DNA of 64,000 bases from Micromonospora kangleipakensis (GTDB taxonomy: Bacteria > Actinomycetota > Actinomycetes > Mycobacteriales > Micromonosporaceae): assembly GCF_004217615.1 (NCBI RefSeq), contig NZ_SHLD01000001.1:5022001-5086000 (forward strand), written 5' to 3'. Positions 23,352 through 32,293 of the stretch are shown piece by piece (within the stretch, counting starts at the first letter, position 1; every line of letters begins with the position of its first letter). The position numbers and the translations under genes were made by a program. A model generated the notes under the pieces. That model ran no database searches. It saw nothing but the letters and a program-made list of their open reading frames with translations, and was not told the DNA's origin.

Positions 23352-24767
23352 GTGGAGCAGGCGAGCGGAGCCGCGGTCCGAACGGCATGGACCGCGCTGG
23401 GCGGCGACCCGGCGGCCATCGGTTCCGTGGACCGGCACGGTCCGGCGGAGGTCCTGACGGCCCGGCTGCCGGTCGCGGAGCTCGCCGTGGCGACCGTCGC
23501 CGCCGCCGGGCTGGCCGCAGCCGAGCTGGCCCGGAGCCGGGGGCTGCGGGTGGCCGACCCCGTCCCGGTGGACACCGGCGCCGTGGCGACCGCCTTCACC
23601 AGCGAACGGCACCTGCGGGTGGACGGGACGGCCTTCGAGGGCTTCGCGCCGCTGTCCCGGTTCTGGCCGGCCGCCGACGGCTGGGTACGCACCCACGCCA
23701 ACTACCCGCATCACCGCGACCGGCTGCTGACAGCGCTGGGGTTCGACCCGTCCCGGACCGACGACGCGTCGCTGGCCGCCGAGGTGGCCGACCGGATCCG
23801 CGCGGAGCCGGCGGTCGGCGTCGAGGAGGCGCTCACCGCCGTCGGCGGGCTCGCCGTCGCGGTACGCACACCGCAGCACTGGTCCGCGCACCCGCAGTCC
23901 GTGGCGGTCGCGCGGGAGCCCCTGGTCGGGCTGCGTCTCGACGGCCCGGCCGCGCCACGGCGGCTGCCGCCGCCACCGGAGTGTCCGCTGCTGCCCGCCG
24001 CCGGCGTGCGGGTGCTCGACCTGACCCGGGTCATCGCGGGTCCGGTGGCGACCCGGGTCCTCGCCCTGTTCGGTGCGGACGTGCTGCGGGTCGACGATCC
24101 CCGCCTGCCGGAGATCGAGGCGCAGCACGTGGACACCGGCTTCGGTAAGAGGTCCACCCTGCTGGATCTGCGCCGGCCCGCCGACCGGACGCGCTTCGAC
24201 GAGCTGGTCGCCGACGCCGACGTGGTGGTCACCGGCTACCGTCCGGCGGCGCTGGACCGGTTCGGCCTCTCCCCCGAGGCGCTACGCCGCCGGCGTCCCG
24301 ATCTGGTGGTCGCGCGGCTGTCGGCGTGGGGCTTCAGCGGGCCGTGGGCGCGCCGGCGCGGATTCGACAGCCTGGTGCAGGCCGCCACCGGCATCGCGGA
24401 TGTCGAACGGCGGGCCGACGGCACGCCGGGAGCGCTGCCGGCCCAGGCCCTCGACCACGGCACCGGCTACCTCCTCGCGGCGGCGGTGCTGCGGGCCCTG
24501 ACGCTGCGGGTCGAGCGGGGCGGGGCCTGGTCGGTCGAACTCTCCCTGGCCCGTACCGCGCGGTGGCTGCTGCACGAGCTTCCGGCGGAGGGTTCGGCGG
24601 GCCCGGCGAGCGCGCCGGATCCGAGCCGCTGGTGCGAGGAGCGGGACGCTCCGGTCGGTCGTCTCCGGTACGCCCTGCCGCCGGTCTGCCTGCCCGGCGG
24701 ACCACGTACGTGGGCGACGCCCCCGTCGCCGTGGGGCGCCGACCCACCGGCGTGGCTGCCGAGCTGA
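23352..24767 (+). CDS. CoA-transferase family III (CaiB/BaiF-like) protein
   Basis: A 471-aa protein with two halves. An N-terminal region of about 215 residues (TAFTSERHLRVDG, ADGWVRTHANYPHHRDRLL) resembles the C-terminal part of family III CoA-transferases. The C-terminal part starts with VRVLDLTRVIAGPVATRVLALFGADVLRVDDP, the classic family N-terminus, and includes FGKRSTLLDLR and WGFSGPWARRRGFDSLVQAATG. The order is therefore permuted or duplicated compared with the usual enzyme. The canonical catalytic Asp region is present only as QALDHGTGYLLAA. It may transfer CoA between carboxylic acids, but activity is uncertain. The start is GTG 23352 behind a leaderless -10, with GTG 23307 as the alternative. 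Confidence 0.75.
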   Translation: MEQASGAAVRTAWTALGGDPAAIGSVDRHGPAEVLTARLPVAELAVATVAAAGLAAAELARSRGLRVADPVPVDTGAVATAFTSERHLRVDGTAFEGFAPLSRFWPAADGWVRTHANYPHHRDRLLTALGFDPSRTDDASLAAEVADRIRAEPAVGVEEALTAVGGLAVAVRTPQHWSAHPQSVAVAREPLVGLRLDGPAAPRRLPPPPECPLLPAAGVRVLDLTRVIAGPVATRVLALFGADVLRVDDPRLPEIEAQHVDTGFGKRSTLLDLRRPADRTRFDELVADADVVVTGYRPAALDRFGLSPEALRRRRPDLVVARLSAWGFSGPWARRRGFDSLVQAATGIADVERRADGTPGALPAQALDHGTGYLLAAAVLRALTLRVERGGAWSVELSLARTARWLLHELPAEGSAGPASAPDPSRWCEERDAPVGRLRYALPPVCLPGGPRTWATPPSPWGADPPAWLPS

Positions 24768-24785
24768 CCCGCAAGGGCTCGCGGC

Positions 24786-25790
24786 TCACCGGAGCCGGTT
24801 GGCCCACCGCCAGTTCGACAGGAAGCCGTGGGCACGGCCACCGAAGAAGTAGGACCACGCCGGGCTCGCGACGTAGGGTCCGATCTCGTCGAACGCCGCC
24901 TTCGCCTCGGCCCGCCGGTCGGAGAGCGCGTAGGCGAGGGCCAGCCAGTTGCGGCACACCATCACGTCGGCGTGGGTGGGCGGCCCGGCCGCCTGCCACT
25001 TCGCCACGCACGCGTCGAGCTCCCGCTGCACCTGAGGGCGCTGGAAGTAGCGGCGGCAGGCGAGCAGCCCCTTCGGCGTCGGCGTGCCCCAGTTGAACTC
25101 GCGCATCGCGTACTCGAAGTGGGCGAAGACCGGGAGCATGGTCACGCCCGCGCCGGGCGGCGCGGCGGCGGCGGTCGCCCGGGCCAGCCTGAACATGGCG
25201 TCGTGCGAGCCGAACCATTTCTCGCAGTGGAAGCTCACCGCCGCCAGGTGGGCCGCGAAGTTGAACCGGTCCCGGCGCCGGACCTCGGCGAGCGCCTCGG
25301 CGAACTCCTCGTGCCGGGTGCGGCCGCCGGCGAACATGGCCCACAGCACGTCGATCCAGGGCACCGGGTCGTGCGGCGCCAGCGCGATCGCCTGCCGTCC
25401 CGCCGCGGCCGCCTGGGCCGACAGCTCGGCGAAGCCGACGAGCTGTTCCCGGGTGGTGTCGGCCGTCGGGGCCGAGCCGCGCGCCCGGCTCGCCCGTTCC
25501 GCGAGGGTCGACGCCCAGATCGCCGCCGCCGTCGGGTCGTCCGGGATCGCCGCACGCCAGGCGTCGAGCCACGCTCCGTCGTCCGCGGCCGCCACGCTCA
25601 GCGCCGCCATCCGGCGGCCCCGTCGTTCCCAGTCGGCGCCGGAGGCCTCGACGACGTCCTGAGCGGCCTGCCAGTCGCCGGTGAGCGCCTTGTCCCGGGC
25701 GGCCCGCAGGTCGTGGTCGTCGAGGGCCGGGTCGAGGTCGGCGGCCGGCTCGACGGGCTGCGGACCACGGTTGAAGAGATGTCGGAACAC
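24786..25790 (-). CDS. Conserved hypothetical protein, helical repeat (TPR-like)
   Basis: A 334-aa soluble, Ala-rich, mostly helical protein with a GTG start at 25790. Features are LRAARDKALTGDWQAAQDVV, repeated Ala/Trp helix-turn-helix blocks and a conserved-looking PWIDVLWAMFAGGRTRHEEF and SFHCEKWFGSHDAMF. The pattern is that of TPR-like scaffold proteins found next to unrelated genes in streptomycetes and micromonosporas. No enzymatic motif or signal peptide is visible. It converges on the CoA-transferase, leaving 18 bp between stops. Confidence 0.65.
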   Translation of the reverse strand: MFRHLFNRGPQPVEPAADLDPALDDHDLRAARDKALTGDWQAAQDVVEASGADWERRGRRMAALSVAAADDGAWLDAWRAAIPDDPTAAAIWASTLAERASRARGSAPTADTTREQLVGFAELSAQAAAAGRQAIALAPHDPVPWIDVLWAMFAGGRTRHEEFAEALAEVRRRDRFNFAAHLAAVSFHCEKWFGSHDAMFRLARATAAAAPPGAGVTMLPVFAHFEYAMREFNWGTPTPKGLLACRRYFQRPQVQRELDACVAKWQAAGPPTHADVMVCRNWLALAYALSDRRAEAKAAFDEIGPYVASPAWSYFFGGRAHGFLSNWRWANRLR

Positions 25791-25826
25791 CGCGGGAGCA
25801 TAACGACCACAGCGGACACGCAGGGG

Positions 25827-25867
25827 CCGGCGCCGGGTACGGAGGCAGCCCCCGTACCCGGCGCCGG
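25827..25867 (-). terminator. Terminator of the four-gene exported sugar-oxidation cluster
   Basis: A perfect 14-bp stem CCGGCGCCGGGTAC/GTACCCGGCGCCGG with a 13-nt loop lies immediately downstream of the ThuA-type gene on the minus strand. Confidence 0.8.
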
Positions 25868-25872
25868 TGCCG

Positions 25873-28800
25873 TCACAACTCCCGCACCCGCACGTCGCGG
25901 AATTCGATCAGGTCGTTCGTGCCGTGGTTCTGCAACCCGACGAACCCGCTGAGGAACTGGCGCAGGTCGGTGGGCGGGTCGCCCTGGCGGGACGACGCCT
26001 TGCCGGGCGTGTTGTCGAACTCGTTGATCACCACGCCGTTGCGGATGATCGTGTAGTGCTGCCCGACCACCCGGACCTCGTAGTCGTTCCACTGGCCCTT
26101 CGGGGTCACCCCGGCCTCGTCCAGCCCGCTCGGGTCGAAGTTGTAGATCGACCCGGTCTTCTGCGGCTCACCGGTGGGCCCGTCGTAGATCTGGATCTCG
26201 TGGCCGCAGTAGATCGCCACCCAGGCCTGCGACGTCCGGGCCGACCCGACCGTGCCGCAGCTGCCGGCCGGCCGCTGGTCCAGCAGGGTCCGCGGATCCG
26301 GGAACCGGGTGAAGACGCCGCTGTTGGCGTACACGCCGTCGGCGGAGACGTCCCGGAACTGCATCCGCAGCGAGAAGTCGGCGAAGTCGTCCTTGGCGTA
26401 CCAGAGCATGCCGAGCCCGCCGGAGCTGCGGATCGACCCGTCGGGTCGCAGCGCGAACGACCCGCCGGGCGCCTGCCGCCAGTCGGCGAGCGACTCCGCC
26501 GTGCCGTCGAAGAGTGACCGGTAGCCGGGGATCTTGCCGATCTCCGACTGGGCGGCCGCGGTGTTCAGCTTGGTGGCCTCCCGGTTGTCCACGACGCCGT
26601 CGGCGCGGAGCTGGTTGACCACGTCGGCGACGTGGCTGACGAACTGGCCGTGGTTCGGCCAGCCGCGCTCGTCGTCGATCAGGTCGTTGATGGTGCAGTC
26701 GCCGCCGACCTCGTGGTTGGTCACCCCGGTGTCGGTGTCGAGCATCCGGACCGTCTTGCGGGCGTCCGGTGCGGTGCAGCCGGCGAACGCCTGGAGCTTC
26801 GCGGTGGCCACCTCGCCGTCGGCGTAGGTCACCTTGAGCGTGGCCTGGTAGGTGCCGTAGTCCGCGTAGGTGTGCGTCGGGTTCGCCTCGTGCGACGGCG
26901 CGCTGCCGTCACCGAAGTTCCACTCCCAGGCCACCCCGCCGACGCGGGCGCCGGAGAACGCGATCGTCCTCGGGTTGCTCTGCGCCACGGCCGAGGCGGT
27001 GGCGTCGCTCGGCCGCGGCGTCGCCGGACCACCCTGGTAGGCGACGCGGATCAGCTTCTGGTTCGAGTGCAGGCTGAAGAAGCCACCGGCGTAGTCCAGC
27101 ATGTAGAGCGCGCCGTCCGGGCCGAACTTGGCGTCCATCCAGGACTGGAGCTGGGTGCCGCCGTTGCCGGAGCGGATGATCTGGCGCAGGTCCTCGGCGA
27201 AGGCCGGCGGGGCGTGGTCCTCGACCTTGGCCGGGTCGACGGTGACGGCGACCCGGTTGTTGGCGTTGGACTCGTCACCGATGAACCACTTGTTGTCCCA
27301 GTACGCCGGCCAGGCGACACCGCTGTCGGTGTCCACCTTCTCGCGCTGGTAGGTCGGGCCGTTCATGATGGCCTGGCCGCCGCCCTTGAGGTACGGCTGG
27401 GTGAACTTCTCCTCGCCCGCCACGTACGTGGGCAGCCCGCTGCCGTCGGCACGCTTCGGGTAGACCGGGCCACCGCCCTGCGGCGAGTACCAGATCATGT
27501 TGTCCCGGGCCGGCGGGATGTTGACCAGACCGGTGTTGCGCGGCGACTCGTTCTTCAGGTTGTCGCAGTCGTACCAGCCGGTCAGCACGTTCGCGTCGGT
27601 GTTGCTCCGGTCCCGGTAGGGCTGCCGGTTGCCCATGCAGTACGGCCAGCCCTGGTTGCCCGCCGAGGTGATGATCGTGGCGGTCTCGTACTTCGCCGGG
27701 CCGAGGTCCGGGCTGGGGCCGCCGGCGTCCGGGCCGACCCAGGCGGCGGTCAGCCAGTGGTTGACCGGGTCCCAGGCGATCCGGGCGATGTTGCGCACGC
27801 CCATCACGTAGATCTCCGGACGCGTCTTGCCGCCGCCCTCCTCCTTGCCGTTGAACAGGTTGCCCGACGGGATCGTGTAGCTGCCGTCCGCCTCCGGGTG
27901 GATGCGGAGGATCTTGCCGTTGAGGTCGTTGGTGTTGCCGGAGGTACGCCGGGCGTCCTGGAACGAGGTGCCCTGGTACTCCTGGGTCCAGTTGTTGCCG
28001 GAGTAGCCGCTGGACCCGCCGGAGGAGTTGCTGTCGCCGCTACCGATGTAGAGGTTGCCGCTCTCGTCGAAGGTCATCCCGCCACCGGCATGGCAGCAGC
28101 TGTGGATCTGGGTGTCCCAGTGCAGCAGGTCCTTGCGGGTGGCCTGGTCAATCGTCTGCTTCGCGGCGTCGTAGGTGAACCGGGAGACGGTCCGCTGGCC
28201 GATCCGCCGGTCCCGGTCGATGGACTCGTGGGGCATCCAGTAGGCGTAGACCCAGCCGTTCTGGGCGAACTTCGGGTCGAGGGTGATGCCGACCAGGCCC
28301 TCCTCGTTCTTCACCAGCTCGCTGCCGCTGCCCCGGTTGCCCATCACGGGGAGGGTGGTCAGCAGCTTGGCCTGCTTGGTCTTCGGGTCCCACCGGTGGA
28401 TCGTGCCGCAGCCGAGGCCGACCTTCGGGTCGTCCCAGCTGGCGATCGGCCCGGTCGGGCAGGCCGCCTTGCCGATGTAGTACACCGCGCCGTCGGGCGC
28501 AATGGTCAGACCGTGCGGCTCACCGATCTGGTCGAGCTGCCCCGGCTGGTTGGCGGCGGTGAGCCGCTCGATCCGGTAGTTCGAGGCGATGGTCGCCTGG
28601 CAGTCGCCGCGGACCATGCCGGTCGTCCACTTGATCGCGCCGGCCAGGTGGCCCTGGAACTGCTTGTCGCCGCTCCAGCTCTCCTCCGTGCGCCCCATGC
28701 CGGTGTAGAACGACCGGCCGCCGTCGTAGTCCTGGCACCAGGAGATCGGGTGGAACGCCCCGTTGCCGCTCAGCCCCGCGTTGTAGGTGCCCTCCTCGAC

Positions 28801-29931
28801 CTGGGCGATGGTGTGGACCTTGCCGATCGGGCTCGGATCCCAGTTGATCCACTGGTCGGAGCGGGTCCAGGTCAGCGGCAACCCCTTGTTGGCGGGGTGC
28901 TGCCGGTCGGTGACGTCGACGACGGCCCGCTGCACCGTGCTGTCCGGGGCGGGTCCGGAGTCGGGGCCGATCAGCCACAGCTCGGCCAGCTGGATCAGCG
29001 GCTCGCCGCTGTTCGCGGTGATGTTCAGCCGGTAGTGCTGGTACGCCGTGCTGTTGTCGAAGCTGTACTGCTTGGTCTGGAACCGCTGCGGGAAGGTCTC
29101 CCCGGTCCGGGTGTCCAGGTCGGTCCAGGTGGTGCCGTCCTGGGAGCCCTGCAGGGTCCAGTTCTTCGGGTCCCGGCCGGGGAAGTCGTTGGCCGAGGTC
29201 AGCGCGTAGCGGGACACCACGACCGGCTTGGCCAGCTTGGCCGCGAGCCACCCGGTCGGGGAGAAGGTCAGCCACTTGGTGCCCGTCGACCCGTCGATCG
29301 CCTTCGCGGCGGTCTCGTTCGGCGGGTTCTCGGCGCTCGCCGTGGCCGAGACCGGCTTCTCGGCGTTGGGCAGGCCGGCGGCCGGACGACTGCCGATCAG
29401 CCCGGTGAACCAGGCGGACTCCGGCTGGGCGCGCGCGGCGTCGTGGACGCCGACGAAGCCGCCGCCGCCCTTGACGTACGCCTGGAAGGCCGCCTCCTGG
29501 GCGTCGTTGAGCGTCACCCCGTTGGCGGAGAGGAACACCACCGCGCGGTACCGGGCCAGGTTGCCGAAGGTGAACACCGCCGGGTCGGCGGAGTCGTCGA
29601 CGGTGAAGCCGTGCTCGGCGCCGAGCTCCCTGATCGTCGTGGTCGCCCGGGCGACCGGGTCGTCCTGCTTGTCCACCGGGCCGTGGAAGACCAGCACCTT
29701 CACGGCCGCGGCGGCCGCGGCCGAGGCGGGCGTCGGATTCACGGCCTGGGCGGGCAGGGCCAGCATGCCGAGCGCCAGCGCGGCGCTCGAGGCCAGGGCG
29801 CCGGCGCGGCGGGGCGCCTTCGCGCGCCGCGGAACGGTCCCGGCGACCGGTGTCGGTGTGGTGGATCCCGTCGAGTCGGAACGAAGGCGTCCGACCCATC
29901 GGGAGAACCGGAAATGGCGTCCTTGAGCCAT
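25873..29931 (-). CDS. Secreted ThuA / discoidin / sorbosone-dehydrogenase / PKD / DUF1080 protein, 1352 aa
   Basis: Domain order, by residue: signal peptide to about 75; ThuA part 1 (77-185, VKVLVFHG, FVGVHDAA); an F5/8-type discoidin domain (188-322) inserted in the ThuA fold; ThuA part 2 (330-450, QWINWD and GGRSFYTGMGRTEESW); a glucose/sorbosone-dehydrogenase beta-propeller (455-965, EGLVGITLDPKF, SCCHAGGGMTFDESGNLYIGSGD, GVRNIARIAWDP); PKD (968-1050, WNFGDGS...HTYADYGTY); an unnamed module (1055-1135); DUF1080 (1137-1352). GSDH domains usually bind PQQ, and DUF1080/ThuA partners occur in 3-keto-glycoside metabolism. The ATG has GAGGAG upstream. It is the last gene of a minus-strand exported cluster, ending in a strong terminator. 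Oxidation of a saccharide outside the cell is inferred. Confidence 0.9.
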   Translation of the reverse strand: MAQGRHFRFSRWVGRLRSDSTGSTTPTPVAGTVPRRAKAPRRAGALASSAALALGMLALPAQAVNPTPASAAAAAAVKVLVFHGPVDKQDDPVARATTTIRELGAEHGFTVDDSADPAVFTFGNLARYRAVVFLSANGVTLNDAQEAAFQAYVKGGGGFVGVHDAARAQPESAWFTGLIGSRPAAGLPNAEKPVSATASAENPPNETAAKAIDGSTGTKWLTFSPTGWLAAKLAKPVVVSRYALTSANDFPGRDPKNWTLQGSQDGTTWTDLDTRTGETFPQRFQTKQYSFDNSTAYQHYRLNITANSGEPLIQLAELWLIGPDSGPAPDSTVQRAVVDVTDRQHPANKGLPLTWTRSDQWINWDPSPIGKVHTIAQVEEGTYNAGLSGNGAFHPISWCQDYDGGRSFYTGMGRTEESWSGDKQFQGHLAGAIKWTTGMVRGDCQATIASNYRIERLTAANQPGQLDQIGEPHGLTIAPDGAVYYIGKAACPTGPIASWDDPKVGLGCGTIHRWDPKTKQAKLLTTLPVMGNRGSGSELVKNEEGLVGITLDPKFAQNGWVYAYWMPHESIDRDRRIGQRTVSRFTYDAAKQTIDQATRKDLLHWDTQIHSCCHAGGGMTFDESGNLYIGSGDSNSSGGSSGYSGNNWTQEYQGTSFQDARRTSGNTNDLNGKILRIHPEADGSYTIPSGNLFNGKEEGGGKTRPEIYVMGVRNIARIAWDPVNHWLTAAWVGPDAGGPSPDLGPAKYETATIITSAGNQGWPYCMGNRQPYRDRSNTDANVLTGWYDCDNLKNESPRNTGLVNIPPARDNMIWYSPQGGGPVYPKRADGSGLPTYVAGEEKFTQPYLKGGGQAIMNGPTYQREKVDTDSGVAWPAYWDNKWFIGDESNANNRVAVTVDPAKVEDHAPPAFAEDLRQIIRSGNGGTQLQSWMDAKFGPDGALYMLDYAGGFFSLHSNQKLIRVAYQGGPATPRPSDATASAVAQSNPRTIAFSGARVGGVAWEWNFGDGSAPSHEANPTHTYADYGTYQATLKVTYADGEVATAKLQAFAGCTAPDARKTVRMLDTDTGVTNHEVGGDCTINDLIDDERGWPNHGQFVSHVADVVNQLRADGVVDNREATKLNTAAAQSEIGKIPGYRSLFDGTAESLADWRQAPGGSFALRPDGSIRSSGGLGMLWYAKDDFADFSLRMQFRDVSADGVYANSGVFTRFPDPRTLLDQRPAGSCGTVGSARTSQAWVAIYCGHEIQIYDGPTGEPQKTGSIYNFDPSGLDEAGVTPKGQWNDYEVRVVGQHYTIIRNGVVINEFDNTPGKASSRQGDPPTDLRQFLSGFVGLQNHGTNDLIEFRDVRVREL

Positions 29932-30123
29932 CTCGACTCCTCTGTGTTGAGGGACATGGGTTTTCCGGATCGGTCATCCGGGGTGAGGCTGGGTGGCCGG
30001 ATGACGGGGTGGGTGGTGGCGACCGAGGTGCCGGTCGGGTCGGGGGCGTGGCTGCTGGTCCTCGACGCTGGGGGCCGGCAGCCACGCCGCCCGGGTCACG
30101 GTGACCGCGGCGGGCGCGGGTGG

Positions 30124-31308
30124 TCAGCCGTGCTGGTGCGCTCCGCCGTCGGTGGCGGGTTGGCTGTCGCCGGTCGGCTGGCCGGCGTCGGCGACGGCCG
30201 GATGCTGGTGGTCCATCCCCGGGGGCATCTGCCCGTTCTCGTCGAGGACGTGCAGCATCGTCGACATGCCGGCGTCGGAGTGGAACTGCATGTGGCAGTG
30301 CAGCATCCAGTGCCCCGGTCCGACCGAGTCACCGGCCACCACCTGAACCCCGAAGGAGTCGCCGGGGCCGAGCGTCTTGTTGTCGATGATCGGTACGGAG
30401 TCGGCGAACGGTTGGCCGTTGCTCACCATCCCCGTCCGGGTGTCCGCCCAGGAGTGCCCGTGCAGGTGGAAGGTGTGCATGTCGTTGCCGATGCCGATGA
30501 CGACGAACTCGACCCGCTCCCCCTTCCGGGCGACCAGGCAGGTCGGGCCGGGCTGCGGGTTCGCCGCGTCGCAGGTGTCGGTGGCCTCGCCCCGGCGCAG
30601 GTTGATGCTCTGCCGGTCACCGAAGGCGGTCACGTAGGTCCGGTCCGGCTTCGGGTCGCCCGGCCGGCGGACGACCAGCCCGCCGAAGAGGCCGGACGAG
30701 AGGCCCTGCGTACCGTGCGGCCCGCCCACCACGTGGTCGTGGTACCACCAGTAACCGGCCGTGCCCTGCGCCCCGGTCCTGGTGTTGCGCGGCGCGGCGT
30801 ACCAGGTGTACGTGCGCGACGCGCCCGGCGGGACGAACGACTCGCTCTGCACCGTGCCGTCGGACTGCTGGGTGTACTTGACCCCGTGCACGTGCAGCGA
30901 GACGCCGAGCGGGTGGGCCGGGTTGGTGCGCAGCGCCGCCAGCGTCTCGGCGGAGACCTGGTTGTGCAGGGTGATGGCGAGGCACTCCCCCTCCATCATC
31001 TCCATGGTCGGCCCCGGGTAGGAGGCCGTCTCCGGGGTGAGGCCGTAGCCGAGCCGGATCTGCGTGCCGTCCTTCGGCAGCTCCACCGCGTACAACTGGA
31101 GGCTGCGGTCCGGCTTGACGCAGCCCTCGGGCCGTTCGGCGGAGAACATCCCCGTGCCGGCGGCCGCGAGGCCACCGGCCCCGACCAGAGTCAGCAGGAC
31201 GACCGCCGCGACGACCAGCAGCCGCCGCGCCCCGGAGCGGGGACGATCGGGCCGGGCCGCGTCGGGTTCCGGGAGCGGATCGGTCTCCGCCAGCCGCCAG
31301 GCGCTCAC
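30124..31308 (-). CDS. Two-domain multicopper oxidase, membrane-anchored or secreted
   Basis: A 394-aa protein with an N-terminal membrane segment (residues 29-52) and two cupredoxin domains. Copper ligands are visible as HVH (139-141), HDH (190-192), HTFHLHGHSW (H278, H281, H283) and HWMLHCHMQFHSDAGM (H337, C338, H339, H343, M348), i.e. complete type 1 and type 2/3 sets as in small two-domain laccases. The tail is His/Met-rich. The start is GTG 31308, overlapping the epimerase stop (GTGA), so the two genes are translationally coupled. It probably oxidises a phenolic, metal or cupredoxin-borne electron donor with O2. In this cluster it may be the terminal oxidase for the sugar dehydrogenase (inference). 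Confidence 0.88.
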   Translation of the reverse strand: MSAWRLAETDPLPEPDAARPDRPRSGARRLLVVAAVVLLTLVGAGGLAAAGTGMFSAERPEGCVKPDRSLQLYAVELPKDGTQIRLGYGLTPETASYPGPTMEMMEGECLAITLHNQVSAETLAALRTNPAHPLGVSLHVHGVKYTQQSDGTVQSESFVPPGASRTYTWYAAPRNTRTGAQGTAGYWWYHDHVVGGPHGTQGLSSGLFGGLVVRRPGDPKPDRTYVTAFGDRQSINLRRGEATDTCDAANPQPGPTCLVARKGERVEFVVIGIGNDMHTFHLHGHSWADTRTGMVSNGQPFADSVPIIDNKTLGPGDSFGVQVVAGDSVGPGHWMLHCHMQFHSDAGMSTMLHVLDENGQMPPGMDHQHPAVADAGQPTGDSQPATDGGAHQHG

Positions 31309-32273
31309 CGGGCACCCCGCAGCTCCACCATGCGCTGGTAGCTCCGCTCGGCGGCGCCCAGCGACCCGGGCGGGTTGGGCTGGGCGTTCGGCCCGGAGTC
31401 CTGCTCCCACAGGTACTCGAAGCAGCCCCCGCCCTTCAGCTCGCCGAAGAAGTCGGCGAACGGGATGACCCCGGCGCCGAACTCGACGTCCAGGTAGGAG
31501 TTGCCCTGCTGGGGGTCGGGCAGCGGGACGCCGTCCTTGACGTGGAACAGCGGGTACCGGTGCGGCTGGGCGTTGACGTAGTCGACCGGGCGGAAGCCGG
31601 GGTACTTCCGCGCCCCGCCGTACGCCCAGAGGATGTCCATCTCCAGGTACACGTACCGCGGGTCGGTGAGTTCCAGGAACAGGTCGTACAGCCGCACGTC
31701 GGGGCGGTCGACCGCGAAGCTGAACTCGATCGTGTGGTTGTGCTGGTAGAGCTTGATGCCCCGGGCCGCGGCGGCGGCGCCCCACGCGTTGAACTCCGCG
31801 GCGGCCGCCTGGTACCCGGCGATCGTGCGGTCGCCGGTGGGCGCCTGGGCGGTGCCGATGGCCGGCATGCCCAGGGTCTCCGCGACTTCGAGCTCCCACT
31901 CCAGGTTGGTTCGGAAGTCGTTCAGCCCGCGGTGGCTGCCCGCCGCCTTCAGCCCGTTGTCGTCCAGCAGCTGCCGGATCTGGGCCGGGGTGATCGCGCC
32001 GACGGCGCCCTGGGTGTAGCCGGCGAACTCCACCTCCCGGTAGCCGATCCGGGAGAGCTCCTCGAAGACCGCCGCGAACCCGACCTGCGCGATCTTGTCC
32101 CGGACGCTGTAGAGCTGGATGCCCATGTGGCCGCGCGGGATCAGGTGACCGTTCGAGTCGTCGCCCGCTGCGGTGGCGGGTAGGGCTCCGGTGAGGCTGG
32201 CCGCGGTGACCGCCACGGTGGAGCCGGCGAGCCCGCGCAGCAGCGCCCGGCGGTCGATCCTGTTCTTTGCCAT
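31305..32273 (-). CDS. Tat-exported sugar phosphate isomerase/epimerase-like TIM barrel
   Basis: A 322-aa protein with a twin-arginine signal (RIDRRALLRGLAG, then a hydrophobic stretch ending ALPATAAG), followed by a xylose-isomerase-like AP-endonuclease-2 barrel. MGIQLYSVRD opens strand 1, YREVEFAGY is strand 2, and KLYQHNHTIEF, YLEMDILWAY and PLFHVKDG carry the His/Glu/Asp metal ligands. In other bacteria such proteins next to ThuA and DUF1080 proteins act on 3-keto sugars or inositols. Tat export of a folded metal-enzyme fits the extracellular setting. ATG 32273 has AAGGGA upstream. Its stop overlaps the multicopper oxidase start. Confidence 0.88.
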   Translation of the reverse strand: MAKNRIDRRALLRGLAGSTVAVTAASLTGALPATAAGDDSNGHLIPRGHMGIQLYSVRDKIAQVGFAAVFEELSRIGYREVEFAGYTQGAVGAITPAQIRQLLDDNGLKAAGSHRGLNDFRTNLEWELEVAETLGMPAIGTAQAPTGDRTIAGYQAAAAEFNAWGAAAAARGIKLYQHNHTIEFSFAVDRPDVRLYDLFLELTDPRYVYLEMDILWAYGGARKYPGFRPVDYVNAQPHRYPLFHVKDGVPLPDPQQGNSYLDVEFGAGVIPFADFFGELKGGGCFEYLWEQDSGPNAQPNPPGSLGAAERSYQRMVELRGAR

Positions 32274-32293
32274 GGTTGGTTCCCTTCGCTCGA

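Noticed and set aside
26632..31341. Plus-strand 1569-residue open frame across the ThuA and multicopper oxidase genes
   Set aside because: Antisense shadow: no domain, composition biased to Val/Gly/Arg/Asp, and the opposite strand has complete domains with RBS and terminator.
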